DNA of 48,083 bases from Flavobacteriales bacterium (GTDB lineage Bacteria > Bacteroidota > Bacteroidia > Flavobacteriales > BACL11), in assembly GCA_028122735.1 (NCBI GenBank), contig JAOHSR010000007.1:1-48083 (forward strand), written 5' to 3'. The notes under the pieces are model-generated. The model saw nothing but the letters and a program-made list of their open reading frames with translations. It was not told where the DNA came from and searched no databases. The translations under genes were made by a program, and so were the position numbers. Positions 1-8,680 of this stretch are shown piece after piece; position 1 is the first letter of the stretch, and each line of letters begins with the position of its first letter.

Positions 1-277
1 ATGGGCCAATCTTGAAAGCACTTTTTAATAATGAGTTTTCAGTGTAACTTTCTTCTAATATAATTACATATTCACTTTCATTATTTTCTCTTAAAATCAG
101 ATACTCATTTTCATCAATTATAAAATAGTTGTCATTTTCTCTAACAATTGGAAAATCATCTTGTTTTTCAGAAAAATTGATGTTTAGTACTTTATATTTA
201 AAGTTATTATTCTGGGCATAATTAGAAACGCTTATAATAGAGAATAGTACTGAAAGAATAATAAATTTTATTTGCAT
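1..277 (-). CDS. Exported protein of unknown function, cut off by the window edge
   Basis: Reading the minus strand from an ATG at 277 gives 92 open codons running off the window start. The first ~21 residues form a typical Sec signal peptide (MQIKFIILSVLFSIISVSNYA, cleavage expected near Ala-Gln). The remaining part is acidic and polar with short beta-like stretches. I recognise no domain. A perfect TAnnTTTG box on the minus strand lies 14 bases upstream of the start, which supports both the gene and its start. The C-terminus is missing, so family assignment is not possible here. Confidence 0.6.
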   Translation of the reverse strand, partial: MQIKFIILSVLFSIISVSNYAQNNNFKYKVLNINFSEKQDDFPIVRENDNYFIIDENEYLILRENNESEYVIILEESYTENSLLKSAFKIGP

Positions 278-290
278 CTATTTTTTTTTA

Positions 291-298
291 CAAATTTA
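291..298 (-). promoter_or_regulatory. -7 promoter box for the partial exported-protein gene
   Basis: Minus-strand TAAATTTG matches the Bacteroidota TAnnTTTG -7 element exactly, just upstream of the ATG at 277. No clear TTTG -33 element is seen at the usual spacing. Confidence 0.4.
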
Positions 299-331
299 CA
301 AATATTGAGTATATCATAAGATTTAAATCAA

Positions 332-339
332 TAAGTTTG
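332..339 (+). promoter_or_regulatory. -7 promoter box directly before the lipoprotein gene
   Basis: TAAGTTTG matches TAnnTTTG exactly and ends 4 bases before the ATG at 344, so the transcript would be leaderless or nearly so. No good -33 element is seen, and a chance match is possible. Confidence 0.3.
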
Positions 340-343
340 TATT

Positions 344-1327
344 ATGAAATTATATCAATTATTTGTTTATTTTTTAATAGTTTTTTCTTCTTGTGAGACT
401 GATTTTGATGTTAATGCTGAATGGGATGATGTCACTATTGTTTATGGATTATTGGATCGAAATAGTGAAATTCAACTCATTAAAATTAATAAAGCATATT
501 TAGGTGCTGGAGATGCTGTTCAAATGGCATCTGTTTCAGACTCAGTAAATTATACCCCATCTGATTTAAATGTAAAGCTTTACAGAATTAAATCACTTGG
601 ATTTGGTCAATATGATACTCTAGCTACAGTTACTTTATACGATACTTTAGTGGAAAAGGATGATGGCCTTTTTTCAACTGAAGAAAATATTATTTATGCA
701 TTTAAAAAACCAAATTCTTTCTACAATACAAATTCTTTTTATGTATTAGAGATAACTAATTTAAATACTAATGATAAAGTTTCTTCTCAAACAGAAATAA
801 TTGATAATTTTAATTTTGAGTCTTTAAACTCTAGCTTTGAATGGGGCCTATATAACGGTGATTTGGTAGATAGTTTAAGATTTAGAACTAAAAATATTGA
901 ATGGACTAAATCAACAAATGGGGAAATTTATCAGCTAGATTTAATTATTAATTATTTAGAAGACGGTGAAAATAAAAATCTTGTGTGGAGTCAGCCTTTA
1001 ATTGAATATACAAGTGGTAATATGAGTGTTAAAATTAAAGGTGATCAATTCTTTTTATTCTTGACTAATAACTTATCCAATAACACAACTAAACAATTTC
1101 TTAATTTGGATCTTTTAATGACTGTAGGAACAAATGATTTAAAGACTTATATAAATGTAAATAAGCCTTTCTCTGGAATTGTGCAAGAAAGACCAGTTTT
1201 TTCAAATATTAATAATGGTATTGGATTATTCTCGTCTAGGTACACTTATGATGATATTTACGGTATAGAATTAACTAACGCTACCGTTAATTACATTATT
1301 AATGATTTAGATTTAGGTTTTGAATAA
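344..1327 (+). CDS. Predicted lipoprotein, unknown function
   Basis: 327 residues. A short hydrophobic signal ends in a lipobox-like FSSC (Cys17), followed by Glu-Thr-Asp, so the protein is probably lipid-anchored and exported. The rest looks like an all-beta exported domain with many aromatic and Asn/Asp residues. It starts with a conserved-looking stretch containing VYGLLDRNSE and IKINKAYLG that I associate with uncharacterised Bacteroidota lipoproteins. A distant relation to DUF4249 is possible but I cannot show it. It stands alone, upstream of dnaK and separated from it by 140 bases. Confidence 0.6.
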   Translation: MKLYQLFVYFLIVFSSCETDFDVNAEWDDVTIVYGLLDRNSEIQLIKINKAYLGAGDAVQMASVSDSVNYTPSDLNVKLYRIKSLGFGQYDTLATVTLYDTLVEKDDGLFSTEENIIYAFKKPNSFYNTNSFYVLEITNLNTNDKVSSQTEIIDNFNFESLNSSFEWGLYNGDLVDSLRFRTKNIEWTKSTNGEIYQLDLIINYLEDGENKNLVWSQPLIEYTSGNMSVKIKGDQFFLFLTNNLSNNTTKQFLNLDLLMTVGTNDLKTYINVNKPFSGIVQERPVFSNINNGIGLFSSRYTYDDIYGIELTNATVNYIINDLDLGFE

Positions 1328-1328
1328 A

Positions 1329-1341
1329 TGACATTGTGTCA
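1329..1341. promoter_or_regulatory. Inverted repeat upstream of dnaK, possible operator
   Basis: TGACA-TTG-TGTCA is a perfect 5-base inverted repeat lying 36 bases before the predicted -33 element of dnaK. It has no T-run, so it is not a good terminator for the lipoprotein gene. A second TGTCA half-site occurs at 1379-1383, overlapping the -33 element. A role as a stress-regulator site is inference only. It is not a CIRCE element. Confidence 0.3.
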
Positions 1342-1376
1342 CTAACTCACTTTTGTAAGCTTTAACATTTCCCCTT

Positions 1377-1408
1377 TTTGTCAGTTACTTTTAATTTTTT
1401 TTATTTTG
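1377..1408 (+). promoter_or_regulatory. Probable dnaK promoter
   Basis: TTTG at 1377-1380, 20 bases, then TTATTTTG at 1401-1408, one mismatch from TAnnTTTG. The implied leader is about 55 bases and A-rich before the ATG. Confidence 0.45.
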
Positions 1409-1467
1409 GAATACTTATTGCAGTATTACTCATTGAAACAAATTTTGAAAAATTAAAATAAAAAAAA

Positions 1468-3372
1468 ATGAGTAAAATAATAGGTATAGATTTAGGTACA
1501 ACAAATTCATGCGTTTCAGTAATGGAAGGTAATGAGCCTGTTGTAATTCCAAATGCTGAAGGAGCAAGAACTACTCCTTCTATAGTTGCTTTTATTGAAG
1601 GTGGTGAAAGAAAAGTTGGTGATAGTGCCAAAAGACAGGCCATTACAAATCCAGAAAAAACAATTTCTTCAATTAAAAGATTTATGGGGGAAAGCTTTTC
1701 CGCTATGAGTAAAGAAATAAAAAATGTTTCTTACAAGGTTGTGAAGGGAGATAATAATACTCCAAGAGTAAAAATTGATGATAGATTATATACTCCGCAA
1801 GAGATTTCTGCAATGGTCTTACAAAAAATGAAGAAAACTGCTGAAGATTATTTAGGACAATCTGTTTCTGAAGCCGTTGTTACTGTTCCTGCATACTTTA
1901 ATGATGCACAAAGACAAGCTACAAAGGAAGCTGGTGAAATTGCAGGTTTAACGGTTAAAAGAATTATTAATGAGCCTACTGCAGCGGCATTAGCATATGG
2001 CTTAGATAAATCTGATAAAGACAGAACAATTGCTGTGTTTGACCTCGGAGGTGGAACTTTTGATATTTCAATTTTAGAATTAGGTGATGGTGTTTTTGAG
2101 GTAAAGTCAACTAACGGAGATACCCATTTAGGTGGAGATGATTTTGATCAAGTTATTATAGACTGGCTAGCTGAAGAATTTAAAAAGGATGAAAGCATGG
2201 ATTTAAGAGAAGATCCAATGGCTTTACAACGTTTAAAAGAAGCTGCTGAGAAGGCAAAAGTTGAACTATCTAGCTCAACTCAAACTGAAATTAATCTTCC
2301 ATATGTAACTGCAACTGCATCAGGCCCTAAACATTTAGTTAGAACATTAACTAGAGCGCAGTTTGAGCAATTAGCAGACAATCTTATTCAAAATACAATA
2401 AAGCCTTGTCAAAGTGCCTTAAAAGATGCAGGAATGACTGCAGCAGATATTGATGAGGTAATTTTAGTTGGGGGTTCTACAAGAATTCCTTCAATTCAAG
2501 CGGTTGTTGAGAAGCACTTTAAGAAAGCTCCATCTAAGGGAGTAAACCCAGATGAAGTTGTTGCTGTTGGTGCAGCTATTCAAGGAGGTGTTCTTTCTGG
2601 TGATGTTAAAGATGTTCTACTTCTTGATGTAACTCCTTTATCTTTAGGAATTGAAACAATGGGAGGGGTGATGACAAGATTAATAGACTCTAATACCACT
2701 ATTCCTACCAAAAAATCTGAAGTGTTTTCTACTGCAGCTGATAATCAACCTGCTGTAGATATTCATGTCTTACAAGGAGAAAGACCAATGGCTGCTGATA
2801 ATAAATCAATAGGTAGATTTCAATTAGCTGATATTCCACCTGCACCTAGGGGTGTGCCTCAAATTGAAGTGACTTTTGATATCGATGCCAATGGAATCTT
2901 AAATGTTTCTGCTAAAGATAAAGCCACTGGTAAGGAACAAAATATCAAAATTGAAGCATCTTCAGGTTTGTCAGATGCAGAAATTGATAAAATGAAAAAA
3001 GAAGCCGAAGCAAATGCAGATGCTGATAAAACAGCAAAAGAATCAATTGATAAAATTAATGGTGCTGATGCCATGATTTTCCAAACGGAAAAACAATTGA
3101 AAGAGTTTGGTGAAAAACTATCAGATGATAAGAAAGCCCCTATTGAAGAAGCTTTAACTGAATTAAAGTCTGCTCATTCTAGCAAGGATCTTAATGCAAT
3201 TGATTCTGCAATGGAGAAAATTAATGCTGCATGGAAAGTTGCTTCTGAAGAGATGTATAAAGCTACAGAAGAAGCTAAAAATGCTGGTGGTGCCTCAGCT
3301 GAATCTCAAGCAGATAATGCTGACGATGTAACTGATGTTGATTTTGAAGAAGTAGATGAAGAAAAGAAGTAA
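1468..3372 (+). CDS. dnaK: Molecular chaperone DnaK (Hsp70)
   Basis: 634 residues, the usual DnaK length. This is the ATP-driven cytosolic Hsp70 that binds unfolded proteins together with DnaJ and GrpE. The N-terminal ATPase domain shows phosphate loop 1 (IDLGTTNS, residues 7-14), the second phosphate loop FDLGGGTFD (191-199) and the adenosine motif LVGGSTRIP (333-341). The conserved interdomain linker DVLLLDVTP is at about 382-390, followed by the substrate-binding beta domain and an Ala/Lys/Glu-rich helical lid. The C-terminus ends in the acidic [12 protein letters not shown] tail typical of bacterial DnaK. The gene stands alone: dnaJ and grpE are not adjacent. It has its own promoter and a strong terminator. 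GC is slightly higher than the surroundings, as expected for a highly expressed gene. Confidence 0.98.
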   Translation: MSKIIGIDLGTTNSCVSVMEGNEPVVIPNAEGARTTPSIVAFIEGGERKVGDSAKRQAITNPEKTISSIKRFMGESFSAMSKEIKNVSYKVVKGDNNTPRVKIDDRLYTPQEISAMVLQKMKKTAEDYLGQSVSEAVVTVPAYFNDAQRQATKEAGEIAGLTVKRIINEPTAAALAYGLDKSDKDRTIAVFDLGGGTFDISILELGDGVFEVKSTNGDTHLGGDDFDQVIIDWLAEEFKKDESMDLREDPMALQRLKEAAEKAKVELSSSTQTEINLPYVTATASGPKHLVRTLTRAQFEQLADNLIQNTIKPCQSALKDAGMTAADIDEVILVGGSTRIPSIQAVVEKHFKKAPSKGVNPDEVVAVGAAIQGGVLSGDVKDVLLLDVTPLSLGIETMGGVMTRLIDSNTTIPTKKSEVFSTAADNQPAVDIHVLQGERPMAADNKSIGRFQLADIPPAPRGVPQIEVTFDIDANGILNVSAKDKATGKEQNIKIEASSGLSDAEIDKMKKEAEANADADKTAKESIDKINGADAMIFQTEKQLKEFGEKLSDDKKAPIEEALTELKSAHSSKDLNAIDSAMEKINAAWKVASEEMYKATEEAKNAGGASAESQADNADDVTDVDFEEVDEEKK

Positions 3373-3393
3373 TTGTTAATTAGTTTTGAATTT

Positions 3394-3427
3394 AAAAAGA
3401 GCTCTTATTTAAGAGCTCTTTTTTTTT
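3394..3427 (+). terminator. Rho-independent terminator after dnaK
   Basis: An 11-base perfect stem (AAAGAGCTCTT with AAGAGCTCTTT), ATTT loop and a run of T directly after, starting 21 bases past the dnaK stop. The A-run on the left makes it potentially active in both directions, so it could also end the minus-strand gene at 3460. Confidence 0.9.
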
Positions 3428-3459
3428 GATTTAATAGGATTCTTTAATTATATAATCTA

Positions 3460-4044
3460 TTAATGTTTAAATTTTTCAAACGATCTAAGTAGGAAAATTA
3501 TTACAAGTAATTCAATAAATAATAATAAATAGTGAATATAAAATACTTGAGTCTGATTATCAATAATTTGAAATTGATATTCAATTGATTTGTAGAACAA
3601 GAAAGATAATAATAATCCTACTAAATACCCAAATTGTTTAGCCATATCTACTAAAGTTAAAATCCTATCTTTTTTTAATATTAGTGTTTCACCTCTCATT
3701 AAAAAGGAACCAAACATGAAAGTAACTTGATAACCAATATAAACTAGTAATGCAATTTGATAGTTAAATGAAAATAATAAAAAAGTAATTATTACGCTTA
3801 AAATTACAAGCTCCACAAATAATGAAATTTTATAGTAGTAATTGATATTCAAAATTTTTGAGTAAAGTGTTGCAACAAAAAGCATTCCAACGGCCAAAAT
3901 TATTCCACCAATAGAATATACTGATGGTTCTAATGGGGTATAGATTGTAAAAATACTTCCAATTGATGTGCCTAGAAATAAAGAGTTGAAAAATTTATAT
4001 TTTAAAAAATTTCTATTATTTATTCTTAATTTTCTAGATATCAT
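3460..4044 (-). CDS. Polytopic membrane protein, MFS-like half, unknown substrate
   Basis: 194 residues with about six hydrophobic segments separated by short basic loops (for example LILKKDRIL and the C-terminal RSFEKFKH). It resembles half of a major-facilitator transporter, with a short charged loop where the inter-helix loop 2-3 would be, but no diagnostic motif is visible. The ATG lies 5 bases past the gap stop codon on the same strand, so it is almost certainly co-transcribed with gap. A full 12-helix transporter is excluded, because gap fills the space upstream and the dnaK terminator the space downstream. Function unknown. Confidence 0.65.
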   Translation of the reverse strand: MISRKLRINNRNFLKYKFFNSLFLGTSIGSIFTIYTPLEPSVYSIGGIILAVGMLFVATLYSKILNINYYYKISLFVELVILSVIITFLLFSFNYQIALLVYIGYQVTFMFGSFLMRGETLILKKDRILTLVDMAKQFGYLVGLLLSFLFYKSIEYQFQIIDNQTQVFYIHYLLLFIELLVIIFLLRSFEKFKH

Positions 4045-4049
4045 ATAAT

Positions 4050-5492
4050 TTAATAGTAGGTAAGTCTACGGACTTTTGAAATTTGTTTTGCTAACCTTAT
4101 TACTTGTTTGGTGTATCCAAACTCATTATCATACCAAACATAAATAACAATATCCTTACCGTTTTTTGTTACAATAGTTGCTTTGCTGTCAAAGACAGAA
4201 CAACATGGGTTCCCTACTATATCAGTTGAAACTAAATCTGGATCAATTTGATAGTTGATTTGATTTACCAGACTTCCGCTGATGGCTTCTTTTCTTACAA
4301 TACTGTTTAGATCTTCAATAGAAGTACTTTTATTGATATTTAATCTCATTATAGCTAAAGAAACATTTGCAGTTGGAACTCGAACTGCATTTGCAGTTAA
4401 TTTTCCTTCAAGAGATGGAATAACTTTTGTAACTGCCTTTCCAGCTCCAGTAGAAGTTATTACCATATTGATTGCAGCAGATCTTCCTCTTCTTGGCTTT
4501 TTATGCATGTTGTCAAGAAGGTTTTGATCATTTGTATAAGAATGAACAGTTTCTAAATGTCCATTGTTAATTCCAAAATTATCTTCAATAATTTTTAAAA
4601 TAGGAGCTATACAGTTTGTCGTACAAGATGCAGCAGAGAAAATATTTAGATTTTCTATATCTAAATTCTTGTTATTTATACCATATACAATATTTGGAAT
4701 TTCAGTTCCAGGTGCGGTGAGTAGAACTTTATTAATTCCTTTAGATTTTAAATGACAAGCTAATGCTTCTTTAGAAGTAAATGCACCAGTATTATCAATT
4801 AGGAGAGCGTTATTTATATCGTATGACTCATAATCTATTTCAGATGGTTTTGAGCCATCAATAATATTAATGGTTTGCCCATTAACGATTAAAACTCTAT
4901 TTTTAAGATCAATATCAACTACTCCGTTAAATGCCCCATGAACAGAGTCATTTCTTAAAAGATTTGCTCTTTTAATAATTTGTTCATCAGAAATATTTCT
5001 TACAACAATTGCTCTAAGTCGCATTTGTTGTCCTTTTCCCGCCTGTCTTATTAGTTCCCTTGCTGCTAATCTACCAATTCTTCCAAAACCAAATAAAACA
5101 ATATCTCTGGGAGAGAAGTTGTTTTTTGAGCTTATTATATTTTTTAACTTTTCTTTGATAAAATCAGTATAATTATTAGATGAATCCTCAAGATATTCAG
5201 CGGTTAATAAGCCTATATCTAATTTTGATGGAGGTAAGTCTATAGATAAGATTTCTTCTATAAGATAAGTTGCTGTTTGAATATCTATTTTTCTTTTTAC
5301 TACATTTTCTGCATAAGAAAATAGCCTCAACAATTCTGTTACTCCAACGTCTAAAATATTTTGTCTAAAAAGAACAATTTCTATTCCTTTATCATACATT
5401 AACTGTCCAGAATAATTTAGAAGATTTACAGCAGTCTTTTCGTTTGAAAGCCAATTGTTAAATTGGTTGTTGTAAAGATTATTATCAGTCAT
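4050..5492 (-). CDS. gap: Glyceraldehyde-3-phosphate dehydrogenase, long Bacteroidota form
   Basis: 480 residues against ~335 for classical GAPDH. It oxidises glyceraldehyde 3-phosphate to 1,3-bisphosphoglycerate using NAD(P). The N-terminal ~130 residues are an extra helical extension seen in the long form of Bacteroidota. The Rossmann fold follows, with FGFGRIG at 134-140. The catalytic cysteine is Cys290 in ASCTTNC, with the partner His317 in HSYTNDQ. The substrate-phosphate region includes STGAGKAVTKVIP (347-359) and the C-terminal catalytic domain keeps WYDNEFGYT. A minus-strand -7 box lies 23 bases upstream. The small membrane gene follows at 5 bases. Confidence 0.95.
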   Translation of the reverse strand: MTDNNLYNNQFNNWLSNEKTAVNLLNYSGQLMYDKGIEIVLFRQNILDVGVTELLRLFSYAENVVKRKIDIQTATYLIEEILSIDLPPSKLDIGLLTAEYLEDSSNNYTDFIKEKLKNIISSKNNFSPRDIVLFGFGRIGRLAARELIRQAGKGQQMRLRAIVVRNISDEQIIKRANLLRNDSVHGAFNGVVDIDLKNRVLIVNGQTINIIDGSKPSEIDYESYDINNALLIDNTGAFTSKEALACHLKSKGINKVLLTAPGTEIPNIVYGINNKNLDIENLNIFSAASCTTNCIAPILKIIEDNFGINNGHLETVHSYTNDQNLLDNMHKKPRRGRSAAINMVITSTGAGKAVTKVIPSLEGKLTANAVRVPTANVSLAIMRLNINKSTSIEDLNSIVRKEAISGSLVNQINYQIDPDLVSTDIVGNPCCSVFDSKATIVTKNGKDIVIYVWYDNEFGYTKQVIRLAKQISKVRRLTYY

Positions 5493-5515
5493 TTTTGTGT
5501 TTTAGTTTAGTTATG

Positions 5516-5523
5516 CAAATTTA
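5516..5523 (-). promoter_or_regulatory. -7 promoter box for gap
   Basis: Minus-strand TAAATTTG, an exact TAnnTTTG match, 23 bases upstream of the gap ATG. No clear -33 TTTG at 18-21 bases. Confidence 0.4.
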
Positions 5524-5547
5524 AATTTTTCTATTTATTAAGTTGTC

Positions 5548-5577
5548 TTTGTCGCTAAATTTTATATTGTATTTTTA
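5548..5577 (+). promoter_or_regulatory. Possible dapF promoter
   Basis: TTTG at 5548-5551, 18 bases, then TATTTTTA at 5570-5577 (one mismatch). It would start transcription at about the ATG at 5582, giving a leaderless message. It lies downstream of an upstream in-frame start at 5543 and therefore favours 5582. Confidence 0.35.
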
Positions 5578-5581
5578 CATT

Positions 5582-6355
5582 ATGATACTAGAGTTCTACA
5601 AATATCAAGCTACTGGAAATGATTTTATTATTATAGATGATAGAGATGAATTATTTGATACTAATGATTCTGCATTAATTAATGCTTTGTGTCAAAGAAG
5701 CTTTGGTATCGGAGCAGATGGGTTGATATTGTTAAGAGATGATAAAGATCATGATTTTAGAATGATTTATTTTAATAGTGATGGTTTCGAATCTTCTTTA
5801 TGTGGTAATGGTGCTAGATGTATAGTTAAGTTTGCTCATTTATTAGAAATTTCTTCAGAAAATATTAATTTTATTACATCTGCAGGTCTTCATCAAGCAA
5901 GAATTTCTGAATCTGATGTGTCTATTAAGTTTATTGATGTAAATGATATAAAAAACTATAATGATGACCTGGTTATTGATTCTGGATCTCCTCATTATGT
6001 TACTTTTTTAGAAAATATCGATCAAATTGATATTAATATTGAGGGTTCAAATATTAGAAATTCGAATCCATTTAAAAAGAAAGGGATAAACGTTAATTTT
6101 ATTCAAGTAGAAGATTCCGTTAGAATTAGAACTTATGAAAGAGGTGTGGAATCAGAGACGCTTTCATGCGGGACTGGCGCTGTTGCTTCAGCAATTGCTT
6201 TATTTCACAAACAAATAATCAATGAGAATACAATTGAATTGAATACTAGAGGAGGTCTTTTAACTGTTTCATTTGATAACTTTAAAAATGAGTACAGAAA
6301 TATTTGGTTAACTGGTGAAGCTAATTTGGTATATATTGGAGAATTTGAATGTTAA
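5582..6355 (+). CDS. dapF: Diaminopimelate epimerase
   Basis: 257 residues from the ATG at 5582, the expected family length. An in-frame start at 5543 would add 13 hydrophobic residues with no family counterpart. It interconverts LL- and meso-diaminopimelate for lysine and peptidoglycan synthesis, in the cytosol, without a cofactor. The N-terminal YKYQATGNDF is the family signature. The two catalytic cysteines are Cys74 in LCGNGARC and Cys196 in LSCGTGA, one in each half of the pseudo-symmetric fold. The stop codon overlaps the beginning of the downstream acetyltransferase gene. Confidence 0.96.
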   Translation: MILEFYKYQATGNDFIIIDDRDELFDTNDSALINALCQRSFGIGADGLILLRDDKDHDFRMIYFNSDGFESSLCGNGARCIVKFAHLLEISSENINFITSAGLHQARISESDVSIKFIDVNDIKNYNDDLVIDSGSPHYVTFLENIDQIDINIEGSNIRNSNPFKKKGINVNFIQVEDSVRIRTYERGVESETLSCGTGAVASAIALFHKQIINENTIELNTRGGLLTVSFDNFKNEYRNIWLTGEANLVYIGEFEC

Positions 6356-6815
6356 AAATCACCAAATATCTTTAAGATTATTAGAAGATAATGATCTTGA
6401 ATTTTTATATTCCATTGAAAATAATCCAGTTAACAAAAAATACGGAAGTGATACTACCTACCTTTCAAAGAAAATACTTAAAGCTTATATTAAAAATTCT
6501 GGTGCTGATTTAAGTATTTATGGTCAAAAAAGGTTTGTTATTACATTAAATAATATTTCAATTGGTTTAATTGATCTTTTTGATTATAATCAATTTAATA
6601 GAAGTGCATATGTTGGGATAATTATTATAAATGAATTTCAAAATAATAATTATGGCTCCATTGCTTTGGAGCTTTTAATTTCTTACTCATGGGATAAATT
6701 GGATTTACTATCTTTATATGCCAACATTAATCCAAAAAATAATTCTAGTGTTTCTTTATTTAATAAATTTTATTTCAAAAAAATAAAAGATACTCTATAT
6801 AAACTTGACAAATGA
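6345..6815 (+). CDS. GNAT-family N-acetyltransferase, start uncertain
   Basis: About 156 residues from a TTG at 6345; GTG at 6315 and TTG at 6336 are also in frame. The fold is that of acetyl-CoA-dependent N-acetyltransferases of the RimJ/SpeG-like type: an N-terminal ISLRLLEDNDLEFLY, the core strand SIGLIDLFDY, an acetyl-CoA loop region (FQNNNYGSIALELLISY) and the C-terminal NPKNNSSVSLFNKFYF. Substrate unknown. There is no in-frame ATG. An out-of-frame ATG at 6349 would give the family-like start M-L-K-N-H-Q-I-S-L-R if the A5 run at 6354-6358 had one more A, so a base may be missing here. It overlaps dapF by ~10 bases and the next gene by 4. Confidence 0.8.
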   Translation: MNVKNHQISLRLLEDNDLEFLYSIENNPVNKKYGSDTTYLSKKILKAYIKNSGADLSIYGQKRFVITLNNISIGLIDLFDYNQFNRSAYVGIIIINEFQNNNYGSIALELLISYSWDKLDLLSLYANINPKNNSSVSLFNKFYFKKIKDTLYKLDK

Positions 6816-8680
6816 GATTCATTTCATTAATTGTTTTAATTTTTCTCTATTCATGTTCTAATGATAATATAGTTGAATATAAATCATACCTCAATCATCA
6901 TGATACTGTCAAATATGTTGGAATGAATGAATGTAAGGCTTGTCATTATGAAATATATAATTCTTATATACAAACTGGTATGGGTAAGTCATTTTCTTCT
7001 GCAATAAAAACAAAATCTTCACTTCCAGAAAACCCTGAAATTATATATGATTCTATTAAAGATTTATCTTATATGCCTTTGTGGATTAATGATAGTTTAT
7101 GGATAAGAGAATTTAGAATGTTACATAATGATACTATTCATAAAATAGATAAGAAAGTAGATTATATAATAGGTTCTGGACATCATACAAACTCTCATTT
7201 ATTTAAAATAAATGGTTTTTTACATCAATTGCCATATACTTATTACGTTCAGGATAGTATTTCAGATCTTCCTCCGGGATATGAAGACGGAAATAATACA
7301 AGATTTGCAAGAGAAATTAATATGGAATGTATAAGTTGTCATAATGCATATCCACAGCATGTTGTGGGGTCAAATAATAAATATGATTTTATTCCACAGG
7401 GAATTGATTGTGAGAGGTGTCATGGTCCTGGGGAGATACATGTTGCACTTAAAAGTCAAGGTGTTTTAGTTGATACTTCTAAATATATTGACTATTCTAT
7501 TGTTAATCCTTCAAAATTAAACAGAGATTTACAGTTTGATGTTTGTCAAAGGTGTCATCTTCAAGGGACAGCAGTTTTACATCAAAATAGTTCTTTCACA
7601 GATTTTAAGCCTGGAATGCATTTAAACCATTTTATTGATGTTTATCTTCCAAAATACAAAGATGATAATAGCTTTATAATGGCCTCTCATGTTGAAAGAT
7701 TAAAACAAAGTAGCTGTTATGTAAATTCTGAAATGACATGTGTTACTTGCCATAACCCTCATCAAAGTGTTAAGTCCTTAGGAAAAAATTATTTTGATAA
7801 AAAATGTATGGATTGTCACGATCTTTGTGAGGATGAAGAAAATACATCTGATTGCTCTAGCTGTCATATGCCAATGTCTTCATCATCGGATATTCCTCAT
7901 GTAACTATATCAGACCATAAGATTTCAGTTCCAAATAATGACAGTATTTATAATAAAAATAATGGTAAAAGAGAATTTTTAGGCTTATTTGCTATAAATA
8001 ATGATAGCCCTACAAATTTATCTAAAGCAAAAGGATACTTAAAAAGATTTGAAAGCTTTGAGAGTAACCCTTTATATCTTGATAGTGCATATGTTTTTCT
8101 TAATAATAGTAATGTTGATGAGGTTTTTACAAGTTTTGTTCAATATTATTATCTGAAAAAAGATTATTTTTCATTAATTAACTACTATTTAACAATTGAA
8201 AAGGAAAGATTAAATTTGTTTTCTTCTGAAGAATTATCCTTGGCTTATTCAAGAATAGCAGATGCCTTCTCAAATAATGGTCTTGTAGATGAAGCTACAA
8301 CACTTTTTAATCAAGCTATAGAATTATCTCCTTTTGTTTTAGACTATAAGCTAAAATTAGCAGTTTTGTTTATTAATTCCAATAAATTCTTAGAGGCAGA
8401 AAAAACTTTAGATGCACTATTGTCATTAAATTCTGAGCGTAAGGAGATATACTTAAATTATGGATATTTAAATATTCTTAGAATGCAATTTGATAAGGCT
8501 GAGGAGGATTTAAAAAGAGCTATAAATTTAGATCCAGATTATTTGCTCGCTTATGAAAATTTAGCTCTTTTATATATTAAAAAGAATAATCTATTTTTGG
8601 CGAGAAAAAATTTAGAGTTAATATTAAAATTAAAGCCAAACTCTTTTAAAGCGAAACAAATGCTAAATAATTTAAATTAA
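6812..8680 (+). CDS. Seven-haem c-type cytochrome lipoprotein with TPR domain
   Basis: 622 residues. A signal ending in LYSC (Cys15) indicates a lipoprotein. Seven CXXCH haem-binding motifs start at residues 41, 173, 200, 245, 310, 332 and 348. The surroundings (IDCERCHGPGEIH, SHVERLKQSSC, TCVTCHNPH) match multihaem cytochromes of the c554/doubled-CXXCH type found with TPR domains in Bacteroidota and Planctomycetes. From about residue 455 to the end there are tetratricopeptide repeats (for example EATTLFNQAIELSP and AEEDLKRAINLDPDYLLAY), suggesting a scaffold for a partner protein. It probably moves electrons in the periplasm, but donor and acceptor are unknown, and no enzyme subunit lies next to it. 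Its stop overlaps the mltG ATG by one base. Confidence 0.88.
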   Translation: MRFISLIVLIFLYSCSNDNIVEYKSYLNHHDTVKYVGMNECKACHYEIYNSYIQTGMGKSFSSAIKTKSSLPENPEIIYDSIKDLSYMPLWINDSLWIREFRMLHNDTIHKIDKKVDYIIGSGHHTNSHLFKINGFLHQLPYTYYVQDSISDLPPGYEDGNNTRFAREINMECISCHNAYPQHVVGSNNKYDFIPQGIDCERCHGPGEIHVALKSQGVLVDTSKYIDYSIVNPSKLNRDLQFDVCQRCHLQGTAVLHQNSSFTDFKPGMHLNHFIDVYLPKYKDDNSFIMASHVERLKQSSCYVNSEMTCVTCHNPHQSVKSLGKNYFDKKCMDCHDLCEDEENTSDCSSCHMPMSSSSDIPHVTISDHKISVPNNDSIYNKNNGKREFLGLFAINNDSPTNLSKAKGYLKRFESFESNPLYLDSAYVFLNNSNVDEVFTSFVQYYYLKKDYFSLINYYLTIEKERLNLFSSEELSLAYSRIADAFSNNGLVDEATTLFNQAIELSPFVLDYKLKLAVLFINSNKFLEAEKTLDALLSLNSERKEIYLNYGYLNILRMQFDKAEEDLKRAINLDPDYLLAYENLALLYIKKNNLFLARKNLELILKLKPNSFKAKQMLNNLN

